64,000 bases of DNA from Gonatopus flavifemur. Lineage: Eukaryota > Arthropoda > Insecta > Hymenoptera > Dryinidae. The translations under genes were made by a program, and so were the position numbers. Below are positions 12,804 to 24,179 of the stretch, piece after piece (within the stretch, counting starts at the first letter, position 1; each line of letters opens with the position of its first letter). Where the stretch lies: contig JAFFJZ010000003.1 of NCBI GenBank assembly GCA_018340375.1, positions 11,222,001 through 11,286,000 on the forward strand, written 5' to 3'. The notes under the pieces were generated by a model. It did not search any database and was not told the origin of the DNA. It saw nothing but the letters and a program-made list of their open reading frames with translations.

Positions 12804-12833
12804 TCTTCTTCTTCTTCTTCTTCTTCTTCTTCC
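12804..12833 (+). repeat. (TTC)n microsatellite
   Basis: Ten uninterrupted TTC units, followed by an interrupted TTCCTT/TCTTC tract to about 12862. The minus-strand frame rich in Arg that crosses it is an artefact of the repeat. Confidence 0.9.
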
Positions 12834-13619
12834 TTTCCTTCTTTTTATTCCTCTTCTTCTCTGCTTTTCACAATCGACGACACCTTGTAAACATATACCA
12901 CCTTGCGTCGATGGATGAAATATCATTATAGAAAGTAAATGATGTCTCAAACCTATCGATGCACGTCGTAATATAGTGAACTTGCATGAAAATGTCACTG
13001 TGAACTGAACATTGGAATTTAAATGGTTTATCATCGACCCTTTCCGACCTGAATTATCTGTGGCGATGAAATACTTCCTTTGGAGGTCACATTTGGTCAA
13101 GTTCTGTTACTTACATGAAGTTTTCATGCGTGATAGCAATTCTGGAGACAATCGATTGTTTTATACAAAGTATATCGGAATTGTGTCAGAGTGGATACAA
13201 ACTAGATTCGTGTTGTATGGAAAAATATTTCCCCCTTCATAGATCGGCGTCATTAATATGTGAACAATGTTCGACGACTGGTGAAAAATTCATCCAATCT
13301 CTCACATCCAATATTTTTTGAATTACAGGTGTCTAAAAGTTTTATGAGAATGTGTTTTCGAATTCGCACCAAAAATTCTGTTCTCCCTGTATCGGAAAGT
13401 GCTTAGAACAATATTTTTATTGATCTTCAAAATCATATCATGACATAAAAGACATTCAGATTACATCGCAATGATCTCGAAGAAACAATAAATAAACAAT
13501 AAGAAGAATTCTAAACGAGCGTTCAATCTATCCACATTAAGAGATACGAAAATGAATAGCAAGGGGTTGAATTTTAAAATAATATTAGTTTCAAATTGAA
13601 ATCTCTTGACGCGTTTACA

Positions 13620-13930
13620 CAGTGAGACCCCAGGTGCTGCTCAGTCATAGGCGGTAGCGGGACAATGGGCTCTCGGTGCTGACACGGTAGCCTTCCCCTT
13701 GCTGCCACTCAAAGCCTCTCAGGTAACGCGATCTCGGCAGCCTAAATAAACAGGACAGAATAAATAAAAGCTATTCTGAACATCAGGCTGATGTTTGCCT
13801 AGCTGTCAAAAAAGTATAGGCCACTTCTCTTGGCTCGGAATAGGTTATCGAATCGGCCACGTTCACGGTCTTCGTCGTCGTCGTCTTCTTCGTGTTCCTC
13901 TTCTTTTCGTCTTTCCTTCTGGAATACAAA
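13620..13930. promoter_or_regulatory. GC-rich island with E-box and TCG/TTC tract
   Basis: Contains CAGGTG E-box-like words (13632), a run of CpG words and a degenerate (TCG/TTC)n tract at about 13868-13910. A donor-like CTCAG|GTAACG lies near 13718-13728, so a noncoding exon is possible, but no matching acceptor or frame was found. Confidence 0.22.
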
Positions 13931-14730
13931 ACCGGTAGGATTTAAATGCTAATGTCAACGACAAAGTGACAAAGTAGCATACGAGCTCGTGGATGGACAT
14001 GAACGATTATGTGATCGTTCGGACAGACGTTAATATATCACTCATCAAAAATCCAAACTCTCAGGAGGAGCTGCGTGTCTTTTCTTTCTGTTCCTAAGTT
14101 ATCATTTCGAGTATAAAAATATTCATTCTTGTGAATTGAATTCCCCTTTTTGTATTTAACGTATAGATATAGACATGTGAAAAAGAAAGAGAGGAGAAGA
14201 GAGTTCTGAAACACACACTCATGCGTACACGATATTTACTCGATCAACACGAAGACGTGGGCAGAGATGGAATAATGTTTAAAATCGAATTAGCATCGGG
14301 ATTGACTTTGATGTAACAAAACTGGTTGTAAATCCGACATGGAATAGATATATGTAAATCGAACGACTTATGCAAATGAGTTTTAGAATAATAAATGTGC
14401 TGTGACATATCGCATTCCCGTTTATCATAATTCCTCATAAATCATATGCTACATGTTTTTTCACGATAATTATTCATTTTTTATGAAAAATTATTCGTAT
14501 CGAAGACAAAAACAAGATAATGCGATACATTAATTCATACAAAATATTCAAGACGTATAAACGTGAAACGACGACGCTTGAATGATGATTTTCCTACGTG
14601 TTAAAATTGCATAGTTTTGCAAAGATCTTCGGTATGTTATTTGTGCGTGCTAGGTACTTAAATATATTTTCACAGACGATTACCGCGGGCCATGTGCTGT
14701 GGTGGTGTAAGAAAATAAGTAGCCAAGAGT
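13930..14730. other. Noncoding stretch
   Basis: AT-rich, with no supported feature. Confidence 0.5.
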
Positions 14731-14734
14731 TATC

Positions 14735-14985
14735 GTACGCATGAATTTACTATAATATTGAAAACGCAGAAATGTATGGTTTCGCTGACAACACTTGCAC
14801 TTTTCATTTGAACAAACACAGGGCTTGGCCTGAAAATGAATGGCCGATGTGATCGCGCATATGTTATTTACTGTAATATCGACGACGCAGAAATACATAG
14901 TTGCCTTAACAACACTTATATTTTTCTCTCCTTTCTTTTATTACAACGAAAACGCAGGGTTTGCGTGGAAAATGCTTGATGAGGA
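14735..14985 (+). repeat. 121-bp imperfect tandem duplication
   Basis: Two consecutive copies align with an offset of 121 bp. TACTATAATATTGAAAACGC at 14748 corresponds to TACTGTAATATCGACGACGC at 14869, followed in both by CAGAAAT, ACAACACTT and an ACGAAAACGCAGGG-like block. The copies are clearly diverged. A still weaker relative may lie just upstream (14635-14700). Function unknown. Confidence 0.6.
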
Positions 14986-14989
14986 GGTA

Positions 14990-16280
14990 CGACGGGATAA
15001 TTCGATCGACAATTTGAAGAGAATGTTTCGTATTACGATTGCGAGGTTTATTATTTCCATTTCAGAATCTTGAACGTACATGATTATTTTCAAGGAACTT
15101 TTATCGTTGAGCAATGTGAATGATTCGCTATATATTTTATGTATGCAATAAAATAAATTCCAATATTTATCCTCCACATAATTACCGGAGGATAAAATAA
15201 ATGTTTTAAAAAGAAAATTCAATGAAAGGAATGAACCATATTTGAACTCACAGCGTGTTTTTCAACACGTGCCTTAAAATTTAAAAAGAATTCATTTTCA
15301 CCGGCATAATATTGAATTCTCGTATAACGAAACGAGACATGATGAAATAATTGCGTTGATAATTATGAATGGGAATGATCGATTGCGTATTTATTATTCA
15401 AGATATCTCGACTATTACTTCCACAAACATTTGAAAATCATTCATCTACCCACGTGAAATGTAATATGCACATAGTTGGGTCGAATGATTTTCGTATCCT
15501 TTCATCATCTGTTTTCATTTCAATTCAATATGATTTTCGCAAGATCGTTTCACAGTCAGTTAATCCGATAAACAGAGTATTCATATTCATATCATTTATT
15601 CTATTTGTTGCTTCAGCTGATCATGTAAATATCACTTGAGCGTCAGTAATTGAGTACAATATTAATCTTTAAGATCTATCTATCAAATCTCTAGACATCA
15701 ATTCAATTCCATTTTTAGTATCTATGATATGTGCAGCTCCGAACACATGTTCGAATAATTTATTACGTTTTTTGTATTCCTTACATTTTTTTATTTGACA
15801 AGTGTATCATTACACTCAAAAGAATTCAATCAATCATGACAGGTACATAAGTGACAACTTTCGAGCTTGGTTTTCACAAGGAGTTCTTGCCGCTGACTTC
15901 ACTATCCACCATGAGATAACCAGTTTCGCATAGTTCGAAAAACCAGATGTTGCAATAGTTAACTGAACCATACAAGGTAGTTGCAGGAGCTAAGCTGAAA
16001 TAGTTGTCATTTATTCAACCGAAGCCATAATTATTCTCTTCCTGAATATAAATTGCAGTTTTAAAGTGTGCAAATCTGAAGTTCAGATTAAAAAGACAGA
16101 ATTGAAATGGAAAATATTTGTTAAAGGTTAGTGTTGGCATACAACAAATCAACTCGTTTATAAATCAAGAAAGAATGCATTTGCTATTATATGATGGTAG
16201 AAAGTTGCTGTTGGCATCGTTGGTATCAATTATAGTGATGTGTCAGCATAAAATTACATGTCGCGTGAATGTTAGTGTTA
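14990..16280. other. Noncoding stretch
   Basis: AT-rich, with no gene recognised. At about 15985-16030 a short piece resembles the interior of the family D repeat (17532-17840) but is too degraded to call. Confidence 0.45.
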
Positions 16281-16284
16281 TAAC

Positions 16285-16452
16285 TCTGGTGAAAAAATTT
16301 GACTAAAAATCTCTGAAAATTTCAAAGGTTCCCAGTGAAGAGTTTTTCGAAAACGTGTCCAATAAGAGAAAGTTTTTCAGAATCTTTCAGGTTTTCTTCA
16401 AATCTCCTTCAAAATCTTCAGAGATTTTCAGATAAATTTTCTTCACCGGGGA
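16285..16452. mobile_element. MITE-like repeat, family F copy 1 (168 bp)
   Basis: The terminal inverted repeats are about 38 bp. The left end TCTGGTGAAAAAATTTGAC matches the reverse complement of the right end, CCCGGTGAAGAAAATTTATC. Both continue into CTCTGAAAATTTC-like sequence. The interior is dense in TCTGAAAA words. A split second copy in the opposite orientation lies at 62365-62836. No coding capacity. Confidence 0.6.
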
Positions 16453-16459
16453 ATTGTTA

Positions 16460-17300
16460 ACGTCTTTCCAATCCTCGCTCTAAATCGAATCACGATACAC
16501 CGGAAAAGATCCAATTAAACGTTCAATTAAATTACTTTCTGTAGAAACAAAGCTAGTTTTGGCTGCATCTTAAAATAAGCTGATATTTGATAAAATGTAA
16601 ATTTAAATTCGCATTGAGTACAAAACGGAAAACAATTTCAATCAAATTTAACTGACAATGACTAGCAAATTATGTTAACAAAATGAATAGAACAGTCGGA
16701 TCATAATTTTATATCCACTTTCTCATTTATTTACATTTTTGATTTCTGATATCTCCCGAACCATCGGGATAAAGGTATTCACTTTCACGAATGAGATGTA
16801 AAAAAGTATGTGTTTTTAAATGAGCGTAAAGCAATCGAAGTAGATAAACAGAATTGCTAAACACGATGCAATCACAAGCAGAAGGTACATTGCTGTAAAG
16901 ACTACATACTCAATTATTAATCGCAGTTTTGAACAACATATGTAAAATAGCTCATTTTGTTTGTTTCATAAGAATAAAAGGAGGTTCCGATGGTATTCTG
17001 GAGATATTTGCGATGTGTGGGTAGAAACTACGTTGAGTGTCGAGTGTCGAGTTTCGACCTTCCAGTATTTTAGTACGAGTGAGGTAGCAAAAATCTCTGC
17101 TCAATTTGTCTTCAAATGTCGTAGGTTTTTCTCCACTTCTAGTTCTCAATCTTTCTTCTACCGTTTTTAGTGATTACTTTGGAAGAGAAGTAGAGATGCC
17201 TGGTCAAAGCTTGTTCTGGACTTTGACTCGCTTCTGAACAAATGTGAATTACATTAATATGTACGCAAACCATAATACTCATACGAATTAAGCTATATTG
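16460..17300. other. Noncoding stretch
   Basis: AT-rich. The short frames at 16952-17170 are open on both strands at once and are not persuasive. Confidence 0.5.
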
Positions 17301-17302
17301 AG

Positions 17303-17310
17303 TATAAAAA
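17303..17310 (+). promoter_or_regulatory. TATA-box-like TATAAAAA
   Basis: A strong TATA-type word followed by GGCC. Downstream, at about 17380-17436, an 18-codon ATG frame with a hydrophobic start runs into a donor-like AT|GTAAAC. That would suit a short first coding exon of a secreted-peptide gene, but no second exon was found, so this is only a candidate. Confidence 0.18.
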
Positions 17311-17531
17311 GGCCTATCTATGTTGATCATCGAAAAAAACATCAGAAATATTCACACACAGCCCTTCATCATCATCGATAATGTTGTATACCATTCTTAT
17401 CATCACATCGACAACTCAAAATAACACTATCATGTAAACTCATTACTGTGTTTTTGTTTTTCGATTCGAGCAACTTCGAATCTACAACAAAATTCAATTT
17501 TAGGACCAAGTAAATTCTACAGTCTTCGGTT

Positions 17532-17840
17532 GCCTACGTGGAAAAACATAATCAGGTATTTTTTGAATGACTATAAATTAGCTGTAGGAGTTATTTTTTA
17601 GCTGACAAAACTACTCATTTGGCAGTCACAACGAAGAATATAGCTACCGCAGTAAACATTTCAAAGCTCAATTATTTGGTTATCCAAATATCAATCACAA
17701 AAATTTTGCAGTCACAACTACGATTTGCCCACTGTGATGGTTAATGAATAGCTGTAGTGGCAATCACTCCAGCTATGACAGTGACAAAAGGGAGCTAAGA
17801 GAGTGAGCAGTTGCCACAGCTATTTCATTGTCTGTGTGCA
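17532..17840 (+). mobile_element. MITE-like repeat, family D copy 1
   Basis: Aligns end to end with 57250-57523 in the same orientation. Shared blocks in order are GGAAAAA..ATAATCAG, TAGGAGTTATTTTTTAGCTG, ACTACTCA, TAGCTACCGCAGT, CAATCACAAAAA, CGATTT and GGGAGCTAAG. The right end, read as reverse complement (CACACAGACAATGAAATAGCTG), loosely mirrors the left end, so terminal inverted repeats exist but are degraded. No protein-coding capacity. Confidence 0.6.
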
Positions 17841-18069
17841 GGTTGTCATGCTTTCCGTGAGTTCGGTTGAGAGAGTATTTACAATAACAATCTTTTTTGA
17901 AACAACGGAGAATCTGCGTGTCTCAATATGAGTGATTACTAATACTAATTTGATTTCTGTTTCATTACTGAAAGAAAGCTCCTCTTAGAAGACGAATTAC
18001 GTTTCACTGACAGAAGAAATTGTCAGCCGTTGAAATAGTATGGTTCATTATAAGACAAATTTTCAGGTG

Positions 18070-18366
18070 CACTGACAGAAAAACAACCTAGTTGAAACAT
18101 TCGTGGCCGCAATAACTCGAATTCTGGTTCGATTCACCAGGAAATGTGTTCTCGATGTCCAGAAATAGTGGTTGAAGCAAAAATTAACTACATTTCTCAG
18201 GTTAGAAGAACCAGATTCTTTTCTTGGTGTAATAACCAGAATATGTAGTGAATTTTGGCTTCAACCATTCTTTCTGGACATCACAATCACATTTCCTGGT
18301 GAACCGAACTAGATTTCAAGTTATTGTGACCACGAATGTTTCAACCAGGTTGTTTTTCTGTCAGTG
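18070..18366. mobile_element. Palindromic MITE, family C (297 bp)
   Basis: A long hairpin. The left arm begins CACTGACAGAAAAACAACCT and the reverse complement of the right arm begins with the same bases. Pairing continues with few mismatches for roughly 125 bp (GTTGAAACATTCGTGG, TTCACCAGGAAATGTG, GATGTCCAGAAA, TGGTTGAAGC), leaving a short centre near 18205-18230. The flanks read ...GGTG and TGGG..., so a 2-bp TG target duplication is possible. Partial extra end-like motifs (CACTGACAGAAGAAATTG) just upstream at 18007 hint at a neighbouring fragment. Confidence 0.75.
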
Positions 18367-18404
18367 TGGGAGCATCTTGAAACGGAATCATCTTGTGATT
18401 ATGT

Positions 18405-18431
18405 AGTACCGTCTCGTCATTAGACGGTACT
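18405..18431. other. Perfect 10-bp stem-loop
   Basis: AGTACCGTCT and AGACGGTACT flank a 7-nt loop, directly followed by a short T run. It resembles a bacterial terminator in shape, but that has no meaning in this genome. Confidence 0.35.
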
Positions 18432-18439
18432 TTTCCGAG

Positions 18440-19420
18440 TATACCAAAACCGTACTTATATTTCGACTCGGATTGCGGGTCTAAGACATTTCAGGAGGCT
18501 AGCAATGTTCTCACAGATCCACAATTCTTCAATTTTCTTTAGGGTGCTTCTCAAATTGCAGATCAATGAAGATCTGCTGAACAGAATCGGATCCACGCTG
18601 TATAGAAATTACATATTCAACTTTTGCTGATCAACTCTATCTCTTTCACGGAGATCTTTGAATACATCTTCTCACCCTCCCATGAACGTTTATATGCAAT
18701 AAAAAACTTTCTTCCAAGCGAAGAATCAACGCTATGAAAATCTCACAAAATTAATGTTAAATTCAATACGAACATTTGAGTAGTTTTCAATATTCAAAGC
18801 TAGTTCGTTAAATATGCTTATCTTCATACAACATCCACGTTTCCGAGCACCTACAAAACTTTGACCATCCGATTATTCACGAATCAAGTCAATGTACACT
18901 TTGCCATAATCAGGACGAAAATCATCTAATGCAAATTTGCTCTTTCACCATACCACCACGATAATACTTCCAAGTGGAAAAAGTAACACAATCCCCTTGT
19001 GAATTTCATAGAAATTCTGAACGTATCGGTAGAGATTAAACTGCACTTCCGTGCAACATAAAGGGTTGGAAGTATTAGAGTTCGAATTCGAAATATCCAC
19101 ACGCTTTCAACCACCCTATTATGCAAATAAAAATGTGATAATGAATTGAGTATGTGACGTGTAATTAACGCCTCGCTACTTCCTGCAATTTAATAGATTA
19201 TTTTAAGGATTTTGTGTGGTAGATACGAAACTATATTTTATCTGAAAAAAGAAAGATGTATATAAGAAACAAGACATTTATATACAGATTGTATTATCGT
19301 AAAACCTGACAAGCGATTCTTTTACGCTTCATCATCGTGAATCATAGTAGAGAGAAGTCATACGATGCACTCCATTCGTTACCGTGAGTGATGAAAAATG
19401 GGGTTGTGAACTCAGATGAA
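18440..19420. other. Noncoding stretch
   Basis: Nothing recognised. AT-rich with short random frames. Confidence 0.5.
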
Positions 19421-19421
19421 G

Positions 19422-19458
19422 GAGAAGAAGAAGAAGAAGAAGAAGAAAAAGAAGAGGA
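19422..19458 (+). repeat. (GAA)n microsatellite
   Basis: About nine uninterrupted GAA units, followed by interrupted GAAAAAGAAGAGGAAG. Confidence 0.9.
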
Positions 19459-19459
19459 A

Positions 19460-20515
19460 GCAGGTCGAATCGACGGAGAGATATAGATAAACGGGCGGAG
19501 AGGCAACTATAGAAGGATGATAGAGTGGGTCTATGCATTTGCCCGGTAAATAGCGTGATTGATCGATATTATATTCATAACAGGCAACGACTTGTCATCA
19601 ATCATATCCCGTCGAGCATAACTGCGGGACTCAGTAATATACCTGCCTGGCCAGCATAATGCGTTACGCCTCCGATTCTCATGCAATACGTAGGGTGCGT
19701 CCTATCAACATTTGTCTATGCCTATATTACAATGCGTATTTTATCCGACGGACGCTAAAACATTTGTCAAAGAAACAAAAACAATGTACGACGTATTGAG
19801 AGTTTGTATTATTGAAGAAAAAAATTTTTGGTGGAAACCACCTTGTTATAAAAGTTTCAATAATGAAGGTAATTATTTCTTGCACGCGGACTGGTTGGAG
19901 CACATCTCAAGTCTGACGAGACAAGAAGAAGAAGAAGAGAGAAAGAAGGGAGAGTAAGAGATACGGCCAACGTTAATGACTCTCGCGAAATCGTTGTTGT
20001 ACCTTAACCACAACGCCATCTTAGGCAGTTAGTTTGACATTGAAGGAAATACTTGTTGTTTCAGAGTAGTGAGGAGTTTGAAACAAGTCATTTATCATCC
20101 GGCGTACATCCAAAGTACTATACTCGTTAGCAGCAATTGAGAGACACGTGACAACAATGATATAGTATGGAATTTAGTAATAAAATAAAACTTGTAGCTC
20201 TTGCTTTTACCACGTGAGAGGTTGAAAGATATTCTGAATATATTTATGTACGTACAGTGTAGTGGGTTTTCTTTTAACATCGCAATATATTGCAACGTCA
20301 CGTTGATCTTCTATTTCGACAGCCTTGTACACGTACTACTCAAGGAAAGTTTATACACGCGAGACTGTAAAGATCATTTATCACTTGGCGCGACTTTGAG
20401 ATTTTAACATTTACCGTGGAATCAAAGAGGCACTGAAACAACGAGTACAAAATAATGCTAAAAATTCATCTTTTATGTTCTTTTCCTCTCATATACATAC
20501 ATACTCTAACATATT
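19460..20515. other. Noncoding stretch
   Basis: No supported gene. The region around 19560-19690 is somewhat GC-richer. The 81-codon frame at 19712-19957 ends in a Glu-rich tail from a GAAGAA tract and is not persuasive. Confidence 0.45.
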
Positions 20516-20519
20516 TTGT

Positions 20520-20980
20520 AAAGGTGTGTTCCTTTAACGATTCGGTTCACGGTTGGACGTCACGTCCGCTATCGGGAGCTTATGTAGGTATATATTTTTT
20601 GGCTAACAAAAGGTCGTTAAAAATCCGTTAGATACGGCTGTCAGATAGCCACGCGGCTCTAGCGTGGTTACGAGAGAAGCTCTCAAGTTGAGCTCTTTGT
20701 GCGTGATTTGAATGCAATCGGCGAGATGCTAGTCGTGGTGGTGGTGGTGGTGGTGGTGGTTGTTGTAGATGGGGTAGTAGTGTTAGTAGGGCTTGAGGGG
20801 GATAAAGAAGTGAAGGGAAACCTGGATGGTAGGGAGGGTCGGTCGACGGCGCTAATCTCCGATCAGTGTCGAGAGCGTAACGCGATCCGACGCGACGTGA
20901 CGTGATCCAGACTCGATAGCCAAGTGGAATACGACCCTACGGCAGCCTGTGTGCACCATATAGTGCAGTTGAGTCTCGTA
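20520..20980 (+). promoter_or_regulatory. CpG-rich island, candidate promoter
   Basis: A dense CpG block with a 13-bp palindrome GGACGTCACGTCC near 20557 (CRE-like), paired CACGTG/ACGTGACGTG words near 20895, a GAGAAGCTCTC palindrome, and a (GTG)n tract. An arthropod-initiator-like TCAGTG at 20863-20868 has a DPE-like CGACGT about 29 nt downstream, one base off the strict spacing. No first coding exon could be identified, so promoter status is inference. Confidence 0.3.
20734..20765 (+). repeat. (GTG)n microsatellite
   Basis: About nine GTG units running into GTTGTTGTAG. It generates an artefactual poly-Val frame. Confidence 0.9.
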
Positions 20981-20989
20981 CAGTGAAGT

Positions 20990-21690
20990 TTATGGACTCT
21001 TAAAAGCACAGAATCGTGTTTTGAATTACTGGAGCAGCGTGCGTACGAAATAAAAATTGAATAATTGATGACAGAGCGTATTATTCATCCTGTATAATCT
21101 TCTTTGACATGCGAGGGAAAATATATGTGACGTTGATGGACCCATCAAAAACAGTAACGAAACTCACACGCACGTCCAATCCGATGCAAACTATTTTACT
21201 CTCTTTCAGATTAAAAAATAAAATGCCGTCATATGCTGGGTATATGATGTGAAAATTGGATCGCTCCTAATGGTTATCCTGGAACCAAAGCCTTTTTCGA
21301 TATTGTACAATTTCCGTCACATGCAGAACGGCATCAACTATGATCAGAAGATTTTTATTTCATCCTAATCGTATTATTTGAATATACGATATCAATCAAT
21401 GAATATCTTTTCACTATAGTAAAATATTCTCAAGAAGAATGGTATTTTGACTACTTCTGCCATGATTCGTTCTTTCGAAGTAAAAAATTCAATCTAAACC
21501 TGAGATTTTTATCAAATAACAAAGTAGAAATTTGTCTCGAAAAATCTCTTAGTCACCTGAGAAAGAGATTCTAACTCTGAAAAATTCTACAAAACCAATA
21601 TTTCTCTTTTCATTCGGTTCCTTTCACAATTGAACATTTTTTACAATTTTGTGTCATTCTATTCGGTGTTTTAGTTACACGGATCCATAA
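20990..21690. other. Noncoding stretch
   Basis: AT-rich, with no feature recognised. Confidence 0.5.
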
Positions 21691-21699
21691 CGATTTTCT

Positions 21700-22260
21700 C
21701 GGAGACTCGAAAATATTCTTGTTCTTTGGAAGTCGGAGCTCGTTTATCCGCCGACGTGACACGCGTCGACGCATGAATTTAGATTTGCTGCCTTTTACGC
21801 GTTTGCACTTAGCTGTACAGGCAGCTTGTACTATGACACTCCGTCGGGTTTTGAATGATAAATGGCCCCCGGTGGACCGGTTAATGAGTCGGCTAGACTG
21901 ACTTACATGTCGGGACTTCTCTCCTTCTCGATTCCTCTCATTCTCTTCCGTCGTTCTCTCCTCCCATAGATTTCCCAGCGAAACTTGGTTCGCCACCGCA
22001 CAAGCATCACCGTGGCGCGTAAAAGTAGCTTAGCCGACGTATCATCGTCGCGGATGCTCATTATTCAAACTTACCGCGTTCCATCTATCTCGGTCCCACG
22101 TTTGTCTGTCGTTGCACGCCAGATCAAGAGAGAAAAAGGGAGAGATACCGAGTATAAGGAGGAAAATGAGATGCGCGTGACGATGTCACCTGACAAGAGA
22201 ATCCCTGTCATGCATTATTCACGGTTTCATATTGAAATTGCATGGAACAGCGTTGTCTGT
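21700..22260. promoter_or_regulatory. CpG-containing GC-rich island
   Basis: Rich in CpG (CGACGTGACACGCGTCGACGC at 21752-21772 contains near-palindromic CGTCGACG). Frames of 94-128 codons are open on both strands, as expected from composition, and encode Arg/Ser-rich sequence with no domain. Candidate regulatory sequence. Confidence 0.25.
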
Positions 22261-22269
22261 GCTATATGA

Positions 22270-22800
22270 GAAACGGGGACAAACTTATGTCTCTCGCTTT
22301 AACAACTACCGTCAAAGACTCGACAACGCGCGTGACGGATGGTCTTGTATCCGCGTATATACGCTATTCCCGAGGTCAATCCTTGTGTCCTTTTGATGGA
22401 TAACCCATCAATGTCGTACAATGCGAATTTATTATATTCTCTCGTCAATATTCCCTGATCTAATCTTCCTTGACAACATCGACGACAGTAACAGCAACAA
22501 AATAGAAATCCATTGTATTTCAATATGATTTATGATTGAAATATGTATACACGTACGTATTACGAGTTACGAAACCTTCAACGTTTGAAGAGAAAATTCA
22601 TACGAAGGTGTGAAGATGAGCTTGAGCTTGATTGAGCTGCATCAACGTTGTCGTTGATGACGTGTCTTATATCTGACCGTACATTTGATACGAAGCCAAA
22701 GTGTGCACTTCGCTTCCTATCATCTACTCTCTTCTATTATATACATAATAATATCCCATATAGTGAACAAGCAGGGTATACCTGTTTCGAATAATGCGCG
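22270..22800. other. Noncoding stretch
   Basis: Nothing recognised. Confidence 0.45.
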
Positions 22801-23065
22801 CGGTGAACAATGACGTGCGGTGATGTATGTGGGTTACGGGTCGAGCAGCTGTTGCCTCGACAACTGGTTCCTCACACTCCCGTGGGCGCTCACAATGTCA
22901 CAATGACGTGTGAGCACTTGTGACAGCGTCGTGTGGGTACTACACACTACATCGGAGTTTGTATTACAAGCGCTTGGTTGCACGCAAGGGTGGCGCGACT
23001 CTTGACGCTCGCAATGTACACAGTGGCTCGCGTATTTTCTGAACTTACGCTTCTCGGTTGGGTAC
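22800..23065. promoter_or_regulatory. CpG-containing GC-rich island
   Basis: GC-rich, with repeated ACAATG(A)CGTG words (22807 and 22899) and many CpGs. No coherent frame; the 82-codon minus-strand frame is Ser/His/Cys-rich and featureless. Confidence 0.22.
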
Positions 23066-23069
23066 CGAT

Positions 23070-23905
23070 GATGGAATATCATTTTTCATTTCGGTGAGCA
23101 GTATTAGCATCAGAATAGAAGAAATTAACATACGACGAGTGAATTACGTGAAACGATGTGGAAGAATCAGATTGTTGCCGAGTTGGATGAAAAATCTTGA
23201 ATTTCATAGTCATAATAGGTCATTCTGGCACTAATTGTTCCGTATTTCCTTAATTTCTTTTCATAGACTTCATGTACTTTAATCACCTCGTAATATATTA
23301 TATCAAATAAAAATTGCTTTGTTAATATTGCACTTGGATTGAATTGTTTACATCCCATGGTGTTTCTTAGCTCTCATCATTCTTATTTTTCTTGAATCAA
23401 TTTTATGTTCTATTTACGTTTCATAGTTTTGAATTTCCATTCCTTGTGTTCAAGAACCCACAAATGCATGCTCAACAATGGAATTTGGAAAAGTATTTTT
23501 CATTCATTTTATCTATTCATGTATTCCAACACATGTTTTCTTTCAACGAATGTTCGACAGGTTGTAAAATTTCAAGGAAATTTCCATCTCCATTCCTTTC
23601 CATTTGAAACCCGTGAATTGAATTGTGCAATCTTCAGCTTCTCATTCAACCTCGCCAATATTTTGTATATTGAGTCGCGGACTTTTGCTCTGTGCTTCAA
23701 ATACGATGTTGTAAATTCAACAACCTAGGAGCGAGTGTTAAGTTAAACCAGACTCATTTTGATCCAAATATCAATGCAAAGTTGATTGAAAAATATGGAG
23801 TCTACCTTGAACAATGCGCTGATCATTCCAATCCTCTTTCAATTGTTCCAATAGAACTACAGTGGGAAAAAATAAGATAGATCAGCTTTTTCAAAATGCT
23901 GTGGA
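23070..23905. other. Noncoding stretch with short unrecognised frames
   Basis: Overlapping plus-strand frames at 23392-23728 are Phe-rich and compositional. A 48-codon stretch at 23731-23880 follows an acceptor-like ACAACCTAG and has more protein-like composition. It has no ATG and no recognised relative, and it ends just before the family A MITE. Confidence 0.35.
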
Positions 23906-23907
23906 TG

Positions 23908-24173
23908 CACGGAGAAAAAGGAATAGTTGCAGGAACTACTTTAATAGTCGATTTTCGACCATCTGCTTAAATAGTTGCTGCAGCTGCTTAGTAGTCAGGA
24001 TAAGTATCACGTTAGTTGCCAGGTTTTTACGTTAGTTGGTGCAAATATCGAGTTAGTTGAGGCAGCTAACGTGATACTTGTCCTGACTACTAAGTAGTTG
24101 CAGCAACTATTTAAGTAGATGGTCGAGAATCGACTATTTAAGTAGTTCGTACAACTATTTCTCCTCCTCCGTG
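23908..24173. mobile_element. Palindromic MITE, family A (266 bp)
   Basis: Two arms of about 110 bp are inverted copies. CACGGAG at 23908 mirrors CTCCGTG-type sequence ending at 24173. Blocks GGAATAGTTG, AATAGTCGATT, CGACCATCT, TTAAATAGTTGCTGCA, AGTAGTCAGGA and AAGTATCACGTTAG recur in reverse complement in the right arm. The centre (about 24015-24060) contains two direct GTTAGTTG words. Both flanks show TG next to the ends. No coding capacity; an RNA copy would form a long near-perfect duplex. Confidence 0.85.
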
Positions 24174-24179
24174 TGGCGT

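Larger units (their letters stand above)
12150..13610. other. Noncoding stretch with microsatellites
   Basis: No gene found. It holds a (TA)n tract at 12474-12488 and a GAGAGG-rich tract near 12681-12720. The open frames at 13012-13321 overlap in two registers without start or splice support. Confidence 0.5.

Noticed and set aside
18124..18138. GGTTCGATTC-type B-box word suggesting a tRNA gene
   Set aside because: It is part of the inverted arm of a MITE, and no acceptor stem or A box is present. The same applies to the similar word near 40153.
18405..18431. Stem-loop followed by T residues resembling a bacterial terminator
   Set aside because: The window is eukaryotic nuclear DNA, and there is no upstream gene ending here.
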